A stretch of DNA of 64,000 bases, from NCBI GenBank assembly GCA_035772405.1, contig JAYKKM010000048.1:2903501-2967500 (forward strand), given 5' to 3'. Below are positions 43,630 through 53,684 of the stretch, in pieces. How positions within the stretch are numbered: the stretch's first letter is position 1; each line of letters starts with the position of its first letter. Source of the stretch: Chrysogorgia sp. JL179-B06 (lineage: Eukaryota > Cnidaria > Anthozoa > Scleralcyonacea > Chrysogorgiidae). The notes below the pieces were generated by a model, which was given only the letters and a program-made list of their open reading frames with translations, was not told the origin of the DNA and did no database searches. The position numbers were made by a program, and so were the translations under genes.

Positions 43630-46600
43630 CTATACAAAAGTGTAATTTGTAGTGCAACGATATATACACCGAATGGGCTATTCCAATTGTTATCCGCACC
43701 CCCCCCCCTGTTGAGGAACCTTGGAATTTTCAGGGGAGGGGCACTGGGAAGACTAGAAATTCCTGGGGGAGGACATTTGAAGCACTGGAAATTCCAAGTG
43801 AGGGTCATTGAGTTTACTGGAAATTCAGGGTAGGGGCCAAATAACAGTTGGAAATTCCAGGGTAGGGGCCAAATAACAGTTGGAAATTCCAGGGTAGGGG
43901 CCAACCTACCCTGGTTGGTATAAACCGAGATGATTCGTAAAACTGTGCTACGATTTATAAAAAAGAGCTCGTGGGAATTCAGATTACTAAACCTCAACTA
44001 ACCTTTTAATTTCTTTGACATTTTCACCTAAAATGAGGAGAAAGTATTAAAATATAAAAGAGAGTTATGTACATAGAAAAATTTTTCGTTTGGAGACTGG
44101 TTATCAAACTAAAACATACTTTAACAGGTTCAATATAGATATTTTAACAGGTTGTACAAATAGGTATAAGCTTCACTCTTCCATCTGAATCCATGTAGCT
44201 CAATGGTTAGAACATCTCACTGGTCATCAGAAGGTTACAGGTTGTACACATATGTAACCTACACTCTACCATCTTAGTCCATGTAGCTCAATGGTTAGAG
44301 CATCTCACTGGTCATCAGAAGGTTACAGGTTGTACACATATGTAACCTACACTCTACCATCTTAGTCCATGTAGCTCAATGGTTAGAACATCTCACTGGT
44401 CATCAGAAGGTTACAGGTTGTACACATATGTAACCATCGCTCTATACCATCTTAGTTCATGTAGCTCAATAGTTAGAGCATCTCACTGGTCATCAGAAGG
44501 TTACAGGTTGTACACATATGTAACCTACACTCTACCATCTTAGTCCATGTAGCTCAATGGTTAGAACATCTCACTGGTCATCAGAAGGTTACAGGTTGTA
44601 CACATATGTAACCTTCACTCTACCATCTTAGTCCAAGTAACTTAGAACAAGTAACTAATTTCAGTCCATGTAGCTCAATGGTTAGAACATCTCACCGGTG
44701 AAGGTTACAGGTTGTATACATATGCATCCTTCACTCTATCATCTTAGTCCATGTAGCTCAATGGTTAGAGCATCTCACTGGTCATCAGAAGATTTTTTTG
44801 AATCGATACACTCATATCCGAAACCTACCTACGACATCCGATGCGAGATCACCGTGAACAGCGGTATCATCTGACGTGAGAACTCCTTCGGGAACGGCCA
44901 AAAGACTGCGCACTGGACCACAATGCCCATGAAACGCGACACACGCGCGACCGATGACACGGGGGACACCTTGCAGCCTGGGCAGTGGGTAGATGAGAAT
45001 GAGACCACAGCTTGTACCGACCCATAGAAAGCCAGGAATGACAACTAAAGCAGTCACGCTAATTTTATCCAATACCAGATATTGCACTTGACTGTCAACG
45101 TCTGAAAGATAACATTTACATGAAATTTTATTTATTTATTACGATTGCCATTGGTAAATTAACATATAAAATATATAAGTCTGGCAGGGATACCACTACA
45201 GCTTACGCCAATTACCAGCGCCGGATTTAGGTCAGGGCGGACTGGGCGGTCGCCCAGGGGCCTCCACAAAATAATGTTTGGTGGGGCCTCCACAATGTCT
45301 TGAAAGTTGATAAACTAGACCAATTGCAGTGGTGAACGTTCGTTTTCGAAGCTGAAACACATCAAGAAAAGACTTCGCACAACCATGACACAGGAACAGC
45401 TCATCTATTTAGCACTAATGAGCATAGAATATGACGTTTTGCGTGAGATAAACTTCGATGAGCTGATAGAAGAGTTTGCTAGACGCAAGGCTCGCACTGT
45501 TAAAAAATGTGATTTAAGACGTTTATATTTTGTTCAAAAGTGCCCTCAAAATGCAGGAAATGCCGTATCAGAGACCCAAAATTCCTCTACAATTGTGTCG
45601 TCACTAATTTTTTCACCGCCCAGGGGCCTCCACAGTCCCAAATCCGGCGCTGCCAATTACTGTGGCCCAGTGTAAATTAAAAAAAAATAATAAAAAAAAT
45701 AAAAATTGAGGTTATATTTACATATAAATAAGCACATTAACTATGGTGAAGAGAAAAGTCTGCAGCAAAAATCAACAACAACGAGTGAGGGATTTCTCGA
45801 GGCGACGTACCGAGTTACATTTTAGGCAAATTGATTTCCACGTACGTGGGTCGTTCTGGTTATAGATGGAATAAAGAGCGTCAAAGTAGTATTCAAGTAG
45901 GGTTTTCTTAAATGAACTAAAGTTGAGTGTTTTGAATTTTAAAAAGTCCGCGGTAATGCGTTCCAAGTTCTAGTTACTCTGACAATGAAGGATCGTTGAT
46001 AAATTACTGTTCTACATTTACATGAAGTATATAAATACACGCAACATATATAGACTCTATAGCATCTATAGGTTCTATAGTCTCTATAGCATCTATGGTA
46101 TATTCGCATATCAAATCAACACTTCACATAACTCACCGTTTTTCATTTTCATTATTGGACTCACAACATTAATCTCTTGTAACATCTCACAGGTTTCTGC
46201 ATGGTACAACTTAATGGCTGCTTTCCTCCAAACGCTAACCCACACCCCGACTCCACAACTAACGATTTGTTTAACCAAGCTCTTCATGTTTGAATCCACA
46301 GCGATAATGTGCTATAAAAAATGAACGTGATAGTTCAATCAAATGTCGACGAGAGCCGTTAGACGGCAAGAGGTTGAATGAGAGATGTTTTGACTCTCCT
46401 TGCTCCTGTCAAACGAAGATACGAAGATGAGAGTCGATGACCAGAGTTTGTCTGAGAGTTGTTTCGACTCTCCTTGCCCTGGATCAAACAAGGATGAAAG
46501 TTAACGAGAGCTGTATATGAGTTAATTTCGACTCTTCATTGCTCCTGTCAAACGAAGATACGAAGATGAGAGTCGACGACCAGAGTTTGTCTGAGAGTTG

Positions 46601-49600
46601 TTTCGACTCTCTTTGTTAAAAACTTTCAATGACTATATATATCAACAAAAATGTAAGTTTCGCTCTACCAACTCAGTCCATGTCGTTGAATGGTTAAAGC
46701 ATCAAGCTGGTCACCAGAATGTTACAGGTTGAACACATATGTAACCCTCACTGGTCATCAGAAGGTAACATGTTGTACACATAGTGTAACCTTCACTCTA
46801 CCATCTTAGTCCATGTAGCTCAATGGTTAGAGCATCACACTGGTCATCAGAATGTTACAGGTTGTACACATATGTAACCTTCACTCTATCATCTTAGTCC
46901 ATGTAGCTCAATAGTTAGAGCATCTCACTGGTCATCAGAAGGTTACAGGTTGTACCCATATGTAACCTTCACTTTACCATCTAAATCCATGTAGCTCAAT
47001 GGTTAGAGCATATCACTGGTCATCAGAAGGTTACAGGTTGTACACATATGTAACCCTCACTCATCATCTTAGTCCATGTAGCTCAATGGTTAGAGCATCT
47101 CACTAGTCATCAGAAGGTTACAGGTTGTACACATATGTAACCTTCACTCTACCATCTTAGTCCATGTAGCTCAATAGTTAGAGCATCTCATTGGTCATCA
47201 GAAGGTTACAGGTTGTACACATAGTGTAACCTTCACTCTACCATCTTAGTCCATGTAGCTCAATGGTTAGAGCATCTCACTAGTCATCAGAAGGTTACAG
47301 GTTGTACACATATGTAACCTTCACTCTACCATCTTAGTCCATGTAGCTCAATAGTTAGAGCATCTCATTGGTCATCAGAAGGTTACAGGTTGTACACATA
47401 TGTAACCTTCACTCTACCATCTTAGTCCATGTAGCTCAATGGTTAGAGTATCTCACTAGTCATCAGAAGGTTACAGGTTGTACACATATGTAACCTTCAC
47501 TCTACCATCTTAGTCCATGTAGCTCAATAGTTAGAGCATCTCACTGATCATCAGAAGGTTACAGGTTGTACACATATGTAACCTTCACTCTACCATCTTA
47601 GTCCATGTAGCTCAATAGTTAGAGCATCTCACTGATCATCAGAAGGTTACAGGTTGTACACATATGTAACCTTCACTCTACCATCTCATGAGTCTGGTCA
47701 TCAGAATATTACAGTATGTTAAACTTCAAAACAACATGAAACGACGGGACGTTTTAGTTACCTTAATTCTATTTCCTGTTTTGCTGACAACATAGATCTG
47801 GCTGCCACTTCCGCACCACATGTGGTTTTTCATATTAGCAATGACGGCGACAGGAAAGCGACCGAGGGGCACGATGGATGGTTGTGCTAGATTCCAGTGT
47901 TGGCCTACAGTGAAGAAAAGTATTTGATATAATGTTTAATAATCGAACAGCAGTTTTTATAGGGTTCAACTATGATTAGTTAATTAGTGCCTATCTCACG
48001 TTTGGAGATTTTACATATTCGTAATATTTGGGTCTTCCTGAGCAAAATCATAATATATCGAAAATATCATCTTCATGGAGTTTTTCGTTGTCAAAGTTAC
48101 CGGATGTGATGTCACAAGAGGCATTCCAAACCAGTACCACTTTTCTATTAAAGTTGTAAAGGTTTTGCTGTGCAAGCTGTGTTAAGTTGTCAATACTCAG
48201 AAAAACTCTGAGCACCACAAATTGACTGTCACAACACGACTTGTAGTCCAACAAGTATTTGTGATAACGGCAAGACTCGTCCCAGGTAATTAACCTTGCT
48301 CTGCCATCTGAGTTCCATTGACATTTTCTATTGTTACTTGCCACAAAAATGCCTCTTGTGACATCACTTACGAAATTTTCGGCTGACAAGATATATTATG
48401 ATTTTGCTCAGGAAGACCCAAATATTACGAATATGTAAAATCCCCAAACGTGAGATAGGCACTTTTAATGTGACTGCCATCTGAGTTCTGGTAGCTCAAT
48501 GGTTAGAGCGTTTAACCAAAGATCTGCAGAAGGTTGCAGTTTGATTCCCGTCTGGCCCATTTTTCTGAGTTTGCGTTAAAGAGTGAGTGTCAGGGTAGTG
48601 CTTTGCGCGCTTGTGTTTTTGTTTTCATACGAATTAATTGCAGTGCATCGCATCGGTGGAACTATAATTTGCATGTGAACTCTAGATTTATTTGGAATGT
48701 TAAAATTGGAAGTTAATGTTCAAGACAATTTGAACAGTTGCGGTTCGCTTGTTTGTGAACCACTGCGGGCCGCGCGCAAAGCCGTTTCTGACGAACAAGC
48801 TGGCCCGGATGGCTTTAGTTCCTGAATCTTTGCAAATTAAAATGAACAAAACATCAGAAGAAACTAAATATATTTCTTTACTAGTCACTCATCAAACACT
48901 TCCATTCGCAAACTTTTTCGCGCTGTTTCAGCAGCATAACCTGGCCTTCTACGCTTCGGAGGCGAAGCGCTCGTAGCAGCTTCTATGTATCGAAACGATT
49001 ACTATTGTAAATGATCAATTTTACGAAAAATATCACAATAATTGATCATTCAGGTATATTTACTTCTTAGAAAACTTGAAAATGGATAATTTATAAGAAG
49101 GATTGATCAAATATCGACGGATTCGTTTGTGAACTGAAATAGGCGTCCCATAAAATGGCCGCCAAGAAGAAAACAAGCGCGCAAAGCACGAAGGGTGATT
49201 AATCCTCGAAGTCAAGTTTAACTATCATTGTAATTTCCCTGTTCCAGTATACCCCGCATCACTTGCTTAACTTATTACCTATATCATATTGGTTTGAAAT
49301 TAAGGATCTTCTCTTCTTTTTTAAGTGCAAACAAGGTCTCTACGATCTAGATATCTCCCGTTTTGTTACTTTTTCTTCTATTCGCTCGTCTCGCACTCGT
49401 TCAAGTCAAAACAACTTGCTTGAAGCCAATCCTTGTAGGACTTCTCTTTTTAGAAATTCTTTTTTCAACAGAATTGTATTTCTCTGGAACGATATCTCTC
49501 CGATAGTTCGTAATACTACTTCTGTTTCCATTTTTAAACATAAACTTTATATTCACTACTCTTCTAAGTTAGACTCCAATTTCGATGTTAATAGACTGCG

Positions 49601-52600
49601 CACCTGGAAAAGTTTCTGTTCTAAATGTCGTTCTTTCAATCCAAGTTGTTGCTCTTAAATTTTTATTCTTATGTAATTTGTGTATTAGTTTTTTTATTGT
49701 GTTTTTACTTAAATATGTTTATTATGTAATTTTTTGTTCGGTTGGTCTTCACATGGGACTCCTGTCCTGTTGATCATTCCTTCAATCATGTTCAAGTATT
49801 GCACTCTTTATTTACTGTATATTTGCATTCTTGTATGGTTGTAAAGTTAATAAATAATAAACACAACCCAGCCCTACAACACACACAATACGAAAGCTGG
49901 ACAGAAATATAAGAGTAAAAAACGTACTCGTATTTGATTTATATATTGCCAATGTTCCATTTGCCAAACCAACGTAGATTTTCTTATTCGCAAATCTAAA
50001 GAGAAAAGTCACGAGTCAACAGTTTGTATCAACAGCCTTTATATCATGGGATACATTGTCTTGTCTGTGCCACTGATCTCAAAAATAGGACTGGATTGAG
50101 CTTTCTATTGCATCTGATGAGCTGATTTTGAAGCTTGCATATTGGCATAATGTAAATTGACGAGAGATCATTAGAAGCTCCGAGTTTGCAAGCAAATCAA
50201 ACTGTGACGCTCGCGAAATAGGTTTAGTGTCTGGCCAATATAGTTTCTTTGTTAACATTAAATGCATAAAATCTTGAACCTAATTTGACGTCTCGTATTA
50301 GGCTTCTCTCACTGGATAATTAGAGCCAACGGCGGCCATTACTAAGGGACCAAAGTCGCAGTAAATCTGTAGGTAGGCCATGAATCGTTTTACCCAGTAA
50401 TTTGAAAAATGTCTTCTGGTCCTCTTTATAGTAAAATTATTTTATTTTGTCGATGGTAAGAGCACATAATCCAACAAAAAACCTCATAGGATCCTCAGTT
50501 GGTCCCTTAGTAATGGCGGACTTCCGGCTTCATTTTCTGAACAATAGTTGCTCGATCCAGTCTTCTTTCGAGATCAGTGGTCTGTACCTTCTTAAATCTT
50601 TCCTTGACTATATAGGAGTGCTGGATATAATATGAAAAGGAGAAATAGGAGAAATAAAGAAACACTTCAATGTGTCGTAAAATACTCTCCTTTTCATATT
50701 ATATCCAGTTCTTTTGAGAACTTAGCAGTTTTCATATTTATTCCTACAAGGCTCAACCTCGTTCCCAGGGCATTTTGCCTCCAGGGTGGAAGGTCGGCGA
50801 AAATGGCCCTAGGATCGGCTGGTCACATGACACCCAGAATTTCTGGGTGTTTAGATATGATAATTTTGTGGTCTTTGTTCCATTGCCTTTGTCTACTTTG
50901 TTGACCTGAATAATTGAGAAATATTCAACGCTCTTCAGAGTTGTTCATGTCAGCTTTCGTCGGCATAAAAACAGCTAACAAGCTTAATAATCCACCATAC
51001 ATCCATGGTTATCTCTTACAAAAGGTATGAAGAAGCATATATGCAATTTAGTGAAAGCTATCACTTCTAATTTGCTCAAAAATTTGAAGACAGCATTCAG
51101 ATTTAGATGAATAAATTATACTTGGCTGAATTAATTGAGTTTTATGACAAGCCAATCGCATTATAGAATGGACCAGCCGATCTCAGGGCCATTTTCGCCG
51201 ACCTTCCGCCGTGGAGGCAAAATGCCCTGGGTACGAGGTTGCCACAAGGCTCTATCTGTTGTCAAACACTGCAAAGCAGTATGGCCATGCGTTGTAGACT
51301 AGTGTCTAGTGTACAGTAGTAGCTCAATGGTTAAATCATCTCACAGTTCTAGCTATAAATGTACGACTTACCTCATAACTAAAGGAGCATCTCTTAACTT
51401 TAGTTCCATCAATGGCCTAGTTCTGTCATCACTGCGATCATCGTGAATGTATATCCTATAAAAAGGAAATTAAAGCTTGTCTTCTTGGTTGGAGGATATT
51501 TTTAGCTTCGCCTCTTAAAAATACATAGAAGAAGCAGGTTCACCACAACAGTTAAACACCAATTACAGTGGGCCCTTACAAAAATAAAAAAAAGAAGTTA
51601 TGGGTTCGGTGAGGCTTCGCGATGTGTTGCACTTTAGGCAGACAGTTTTCCAAGTTCGAGGATCGTCAACATTGTAACATGATAATAGAGCATTATTATA
51701 ATAGTCTAATAGTGAGTTCTTAAATGTTTTTAAGTTTAAATAATCTAGCCTTAAGTGTTCAGGGAGAGAGTTCCAAGTCCTAGTTGTTCTAATAAGAAAT
51801 GAGCGATTGAAAGTAGTTGTTTTACATTTACGTTGACGGAATGAGATTGCATTGACATTTACGGAGGATCTAGTAAGCCTTAAGGGAACAAAACGTTCGG
51901 GTTGGATATCGCTTGATATAGGTACAATGCCATTGATGGCCTTAAAGCGAAGAACAGTAAGTCAAGATACTCGTGCCAGTAGGGAAGTGGTTGTAGCATA
52001 GTCAATCGAGATATGGTCTGGAAACTCGGCAAACTTCAAAGCGACTATAATGAGCTACGTTTTGATGTTGAACCGTACCTTACACCGCGCACATCCTTTG
52101 TTTTAGGTTTATTAATATTTAAACAACACGGTTGAGCGATTAAACCCAAACGATTATATTGGATGATTGCTTCATTATATTAAAATACAATAGGTTCAGT
52201 GACCGCACTGTGCACAAAATTGCATAAAGACGAACAAAAAGGCTGAGTTTCCAGACCATATCTCGATTGAATATGGTTGTAGTTTTGTAGAAACGAGTCT
52301 GTTTGAGAGAAAAGCCCACTTTTCATATACGCCAAATAGCAACACTTTATAAAATTGCATCTAACACAAGCTTGACTCAGAAATATATGAGCTTGACGAT
52401 CACCATTGTTTCGTTTATTGTGGTTAAAATTAGTATATTATGGTCAGGGTTAGTATCAGAGCTTCCCTGTGATGTTCCTCACCTACAGGAATGACTCCCC
52501 AACCACACGGTGGGAAACGGGAAACCATACTTGGTGTGGTACTTGTCTTGTCTCTGGTCAGGCCTCGAATTCATGGCGGGTACTCGCTCCATCGAGTACA

Positions 52601-53580
52601 CCGTCCCGGGACACGCTTTGAACGACTCTACAAACCGGGGTAACGACGAGTTGCGGTCTACCTGCAATACTGTCACGTGACCTTGATTATCGCCTCGAGC
52701 GCTTATCCAGATGGAATGGCCCAGGCCTTTGGTTGCCATGGCAGTGGTGGCGTTGGAAATCTCCACGGGGTATGCGAGGGTGTGTTCGACCTTAAAGGAA
52801 AGAGGGGGTGGGTTGATAATTATACAGTAATCACGGAGAACAGAATATACCTGTATCAGGTAGAGTAAGCACCATCTCTTATGGGTCCAATGTTAGTGTA
52901 GGAGGAAACCAGAGTACCTGGATAACACTATCAGTTACAACTGAACTGTTCTTCCTAGAGGTCTAGTAAGGACCATCATATCTCTTATGGGTCTAGTGTT
53001 GGTGTAGGAGGAAACCAGAGTTACAACTAAACTGTTCTTCCTAGAGGTCTAGTAAGGACCATCTCTTATGAGTCTAGTGTTAGTTTAGGAGGAAATCAGT
53101 TGGTGTTAGTACAAGAGGAAACCAGAGTACCTTGATAACACTATCAGTTACAACTACACCAATCTTACTTCCTTATAGAAAATGGATTATAATTGCTTTT
53201 ATTATATACATGACAACATTACTGGATTCTGATTGGCTGAGAGGAGTGCAATAAATCATTAATTGCATGAGTGTGCAATTATTTAATTAACGTAATTTTG
53301 TCATGATATTTGAAAATTTGCCAAATTGCATTCGCCTAACGGCTCGTGCAATTTTGGCAAATTTTCAAATATCACTCGTAGTGTAAATCCTTAATTGCAC
53401 TCGCTATCATATATACTTATACAGTGAAAGGTTTATAAAAGGTGTAACTCACCCTGGACTTTGTATTAAAGATAAACAGATCAAAGAACTCCGCTAACAA
53501 AGGTGTATTTTGTCGCAGTATAGACACACCATTGGCAATGTCGTCATCGGGAAGATACCAGCCTGGATTATTCCGCGTTT
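42240..53580 (-). CDS. ARHGEF10-like: ARHGEF10-like Rho guanine nucleotide exchange factor, C-terminal part (8 exons)
   Basis: Eight exons on the minus strand (53580-53453, 52790-52483, 51455-51372, 49995-49928, 47904-47762, 46311-46137, 45101-44825, 43629-42240) join with matching phases and plausible AG/GT borders. They give about 858 residues of the C-terminal half. The order of motifs follows the WD40-like region of vertebrate ARHGEF10/ARHGEF10L: TVWLGSHS, IYVGLANGTLAIY, VSCGVGVWVSVW, LYHAETCEMLQEINVVSPI, LWVGTSCGLILIYPLPRLQG and GHCGPV. The last exon inserts ~400 low-complexity residues before a final strand block, LSYLVMSAGEGHVDLR...MLLIWR. Family members activate RhoA/B/C through DH and PH domains that would lie upstream and were not found. 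ARHGEF17 is a less likely alternative. Introns are dense with repeats. The true start is outside the annotated part. Confidence 0.88.
42985..43200 (-). repeat. in-frame 15-bp coding minisatellite
   Basis: About 14 units of the complement of ACCCGATAGGG(C/T)ATCTTT give tandem (T/A)LSGKD pentapeptides. The period is a multiple of three, so unit gains or losses keep the frame. Confidence 0.85.
43630..44189 (-). other. intron with short GGGGCCAA-type repeats
   Basis: A 33-bp unit around TTGGAAATTCCAGGGTAGGG is repeated near 43835-43915, and a C run lies at about 43700. Otherwise AT-rich intron. Confidence 0.5.
44190..44795 (+). repeat. 88-bp tRNA-like tandem array 1 (7 units)
   Basis: Units start with TCCATGTAGCTCAATGGTTA at about 44190, 44278, 44366, 44456, 44544, 44665 and 44748. 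Each has an A-box-like head, CATCTCACTGGTCATCAGAA, and a hairpin GGTTACA...TGTAACC in place of the B box. A 30-bp insertion precedes the sixth unit. It lies in the last intron of the RhoGEF gene. Confidence 0.9.
44825..45101 (-). CDS. ARHGEF10-like: ARHGEF10-like exon
   Basis: Acceptor TTATCTTTCAG, then DVDSQVQYLVLDKISVTALV and onward through LWVGTSCGLILIYPLPRLQG and GHCGPVRSLLAV. The donor that keeps the frame with the last exon is GTAG/GTTTCG (44825). A stronger-looking GTAG/GTAGGT (44829) would shift it. Confidence 0.85.
45120..46020 (-). mobile_element. LINE 3' end interrupted by a hAT element
   Basis: Minus strand 45772-45966 ends its frame with NDPRTWKSICLKCNSVRRL, matching DDPRTWKTVCLKCNTSRSL of the LINE at 51500-51970. 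The 3' UTR with GGCCACAGTAATTGG continues to about 45130 and is split by the element at 45216-45652. An A-rich stretch near 45680-45710 is internal to this UTR. Confidence 0.7.
45216..45652 (+). mobile_element. 437-bp internally deleted hAT element
   Basis: Termini CAGCGCCGGATTT and AAATCCGGCGCTG are exact inverses, flanked by the 8-bp duplication CCAATTAC at 45208-45215 and 45653-45660. A plus-strand frame reads ERSFSKLKHIKKRLRTTMTQ and continues EQLIYLALMSIEYD, the hAT C-terminal dimerisation domain. Only this last part of the transposase remains. Confidence 0.88.
46137..46311 (-). CDS. ARHGEF10-like: ARHGEF10-like exon
   Basis: HIIAVDSNMKSLVKQIVSCG and onward to LYHAETCEMLQEINVVSPI. 175 bp, enters in phase 0 after TTTTTATAG and leaves one base before GTGAGT. 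Closely parallels the ARHGEF10 'SGVGIWIAF...LRLFHTETLKHLQDINIATPV' region. Confidence 0.9.
46330..46620. repeat. 143-bp tandem repeat (about 2 units)
   Basis: CCTGTCAAACGAAGATACGA and GAGAGTTGTTTCGACTCTC recur at about 46405 and 46548. Part of an intron. Confidence 0.65.
46677..47690 (+). repeat. 88-bp tRNA-like tandem array 2 (11 units plus a partial)
   Basis: Units begin at about 46677, 46810, 46898, 46986, 47073, 47161, 47250, 47338, 47426, 47514 and 47602, with the same consensus as array 1. Alternating units share variants (AATAGTTAG versus AATGGTTAG, CTAGTCATC versus TTGGTCATC), indicating higher-order expansion of unit pairs. Intronic. Confidence 0.92.
47762..47904 (-). CDS. ARHGEF10-like: ARHGEF10-like exon
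   Basis: Two bases completing a serine, then QHWNLAQPSIVPLGRFPVAV and on to MWCGSGSQIYVVSKTGNRIK. Acceptor TTCACTGTAG, donor AAG/GTAACT. 143 bp. Confidence 0.88.
47987..48462. mobile_element. 476-bp MITE with 72-bp inverted ends
   Basis: GTGCCTATCTCACGTTTGG at the left is mirrored by CCAAACGTGAGATAGGCAC at the right, and pairing continues for about 72 bp through ATTACGAATATG. The interior also has a nested inverted pair (GGCATTTTTGTGGCAAGTAA-type). Half of a sister copy is at 36600-36840. Confidence 0.8.
48484..48580 (+). repeat. tRNA-derived SINE fragment
   Basis: GGTAGCTCAATGGTTAGAGC, a weakened B box (GTTTGATTCCCG), and TTTTCTGAGTTTGCGTTAAA, which is then cut off exactly where the next MITE begins. 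It suggests the MITE inserted into the SINE body. Confidence 0.7.
48581..49195. mobile_element. 0.6-kb MITE, GAGTGAGTGTCAGGGTAGTG termini
   Basis: The left end GAGTGAGTGTCAGGGTAGTG and a weaker right end AAGCGCGCAAAGCAC form the termini. The element is the near-exact reverse complement of 55401-56059, so the two copies could pair over about 600 bp. Contains GGCGAAGCGCTCGTAGCAGC and a short ATTGATCATTC palindrome. Confidence 0.8.
49215..49860 (+). mobile_element. 5'-truncated LINE (sister of 14616)
   Basis: The frame at 49263-49658 reads LNLLPISYWFEIKDLLFFFK and ends RTWKSFCSKCRSFNPSCCS, about 75-80% like the copy at 14747. The 3' UTR ends GGTTGTAAAGTTAATAAATA, as there. It lies antisense in a RhoGEF intron, right next to an exon. 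Confidence 0.8.
49928..49995 (-). CDS. ARHGEF10-like: ARHGEF10-like exon
   Basis: FANKKIYVGLANGTLAIYKS plus NT, 68 bp, between acceptor TTCTCTTTAG and donor GA/GTACGT. Enters completing an arginine, leaves one base. Confidence 0.88.
50150..50625 (+). repeat. dispersed repeat with GCCATTACTAAGGGACCAA ends
   Basis: GCCATTACTAAGGGACCAA at 50335 and its complement at about 50500-50518 bound a ~190-bp TIR element. Flanking sequence on the left (from about 50160) is also shared with the reverse copy at 63630-64000, so a longer unit has been copied. Confidence 0.65.
50754..51243. mobile_element. 490-bp hAT-like MITE
   Basis: CAACCTCGTTCCCAGGGCAT and its near complement are the ends, with arms of about 65 bp including GGAAGGTCGGCGAAAATGGC. 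The 8-bp sequence ACAAGGCT flanks at 50746-50753 and 51244-51251. Confidence 0.75.
51372..51455 (-). CDS. ARHGEF10-like: ARHGEF10-like exon
   Basis: IYIHDDRSDDRTRPLMELKL, RDAPLVM, 84 bp, acceptor CTTTTTATAG and donor GAG/GTAAGT. Completes an arginine with the preceding exon. Confidence 0.88.
51500..51970 (-). mobile_element. 5'-truncated LINE with reverse-transcriptase C-terminal end
   Basis: The minus strand reads LRFKAINGIVPISSDIQPER, RTTRTWNSLPEHLRLDYLNL and DDPRTWKTVCLKCNTSRSL. The 3' UTR contains the intact CACCAATTACAGTGG that is interrupted by the hAT element at 45216. Confidence 0.75.
52000..52278. repeat. TIR element, CAATCGAGATATGGTCTGG ends
   Basis: CAATCGAGATATGGTCTGGA at 52012 and the complement TTTCCAGACCATATCTCGAT at 52249 form about 26-bp inverted ends. 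Related sequence lies at 35540-36015. Confidence 0.65.
52483..52790 (-). CDS. ARHGEF10-like: ARHGEF10-like exon
   Basis: Starts VEHTLAYPVEISNATTAM after a pyrimidine-rich acceptor, continues SIWISARGDNQGHVTVLQVD, and ends PFPTVWLGSHSC before AG/GTGAGG. 308 bp. Corresponds to the 'WVCAATRDMGQVAVV...' blade of ARHGEF10. Confidence 0.88.
52860..53165. repeat. short tandem repeat, ~125-bp period
   Basis: Units around AGTAAGGACCATC(A)TATCTCTTATGGGTCTAGTG and GGAGGAAACCAGAGT recur two to three times. Intronic. Confidence 0.55.
53205..53420. repeat. AT-rich foldback repeat
   Basis: GATTCTGATTGGCTGAGAGG begins it. TTTGAAAATTTGCCAAATTG and its complement TGCAATTTTGGCAAATTTTC form the internal hairpin. 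A MITE-like intronic repeat. Confidence 0.6.
53453..53580 (-). CDS. ARHGEF10-like: ARHGEF10-like exon (most upstream identified)
   Basis: TRNNPGWYLPDDDIANGVSI, LRQNTPLLAEFFDLFIFNTK, 128 bp, acceptor TTCTCTTAG and donor AGG/GTGAGT. Needs one base from an unidentified upstream exon. Confidence 0.82.
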
Positions 53581-53684
53581 CTAAGAGAAAAATGAAGATA
53601 TAGAGCGGTTTATCGTATGCACATGGTATGAATTGTACTATTTTTAAAATTAAAAATTTTTTAAATCGTTTTAGGAACCGATCA

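Noticed and set aside
43630..43997. N-terminal 120 residues of the open frame joined to the RhoGEF last exon
   Set aside because: They translate repetitive intron sequence (GGGAATTTCCA-like units). A splice acceptor at 43630 and in-phase joining to the upstream exon define the real exon start.
44190..47690. Cluster of functional tRNA genes
   Set aside because: The B box and acceptor stems are missing in every unit. Only the A-box half resembles a tRNA.
44190..47690. CRISPR-like array
   Set aside because: The whole 88-bp unit repeats with no unique spacers, and the context is an animal intron.
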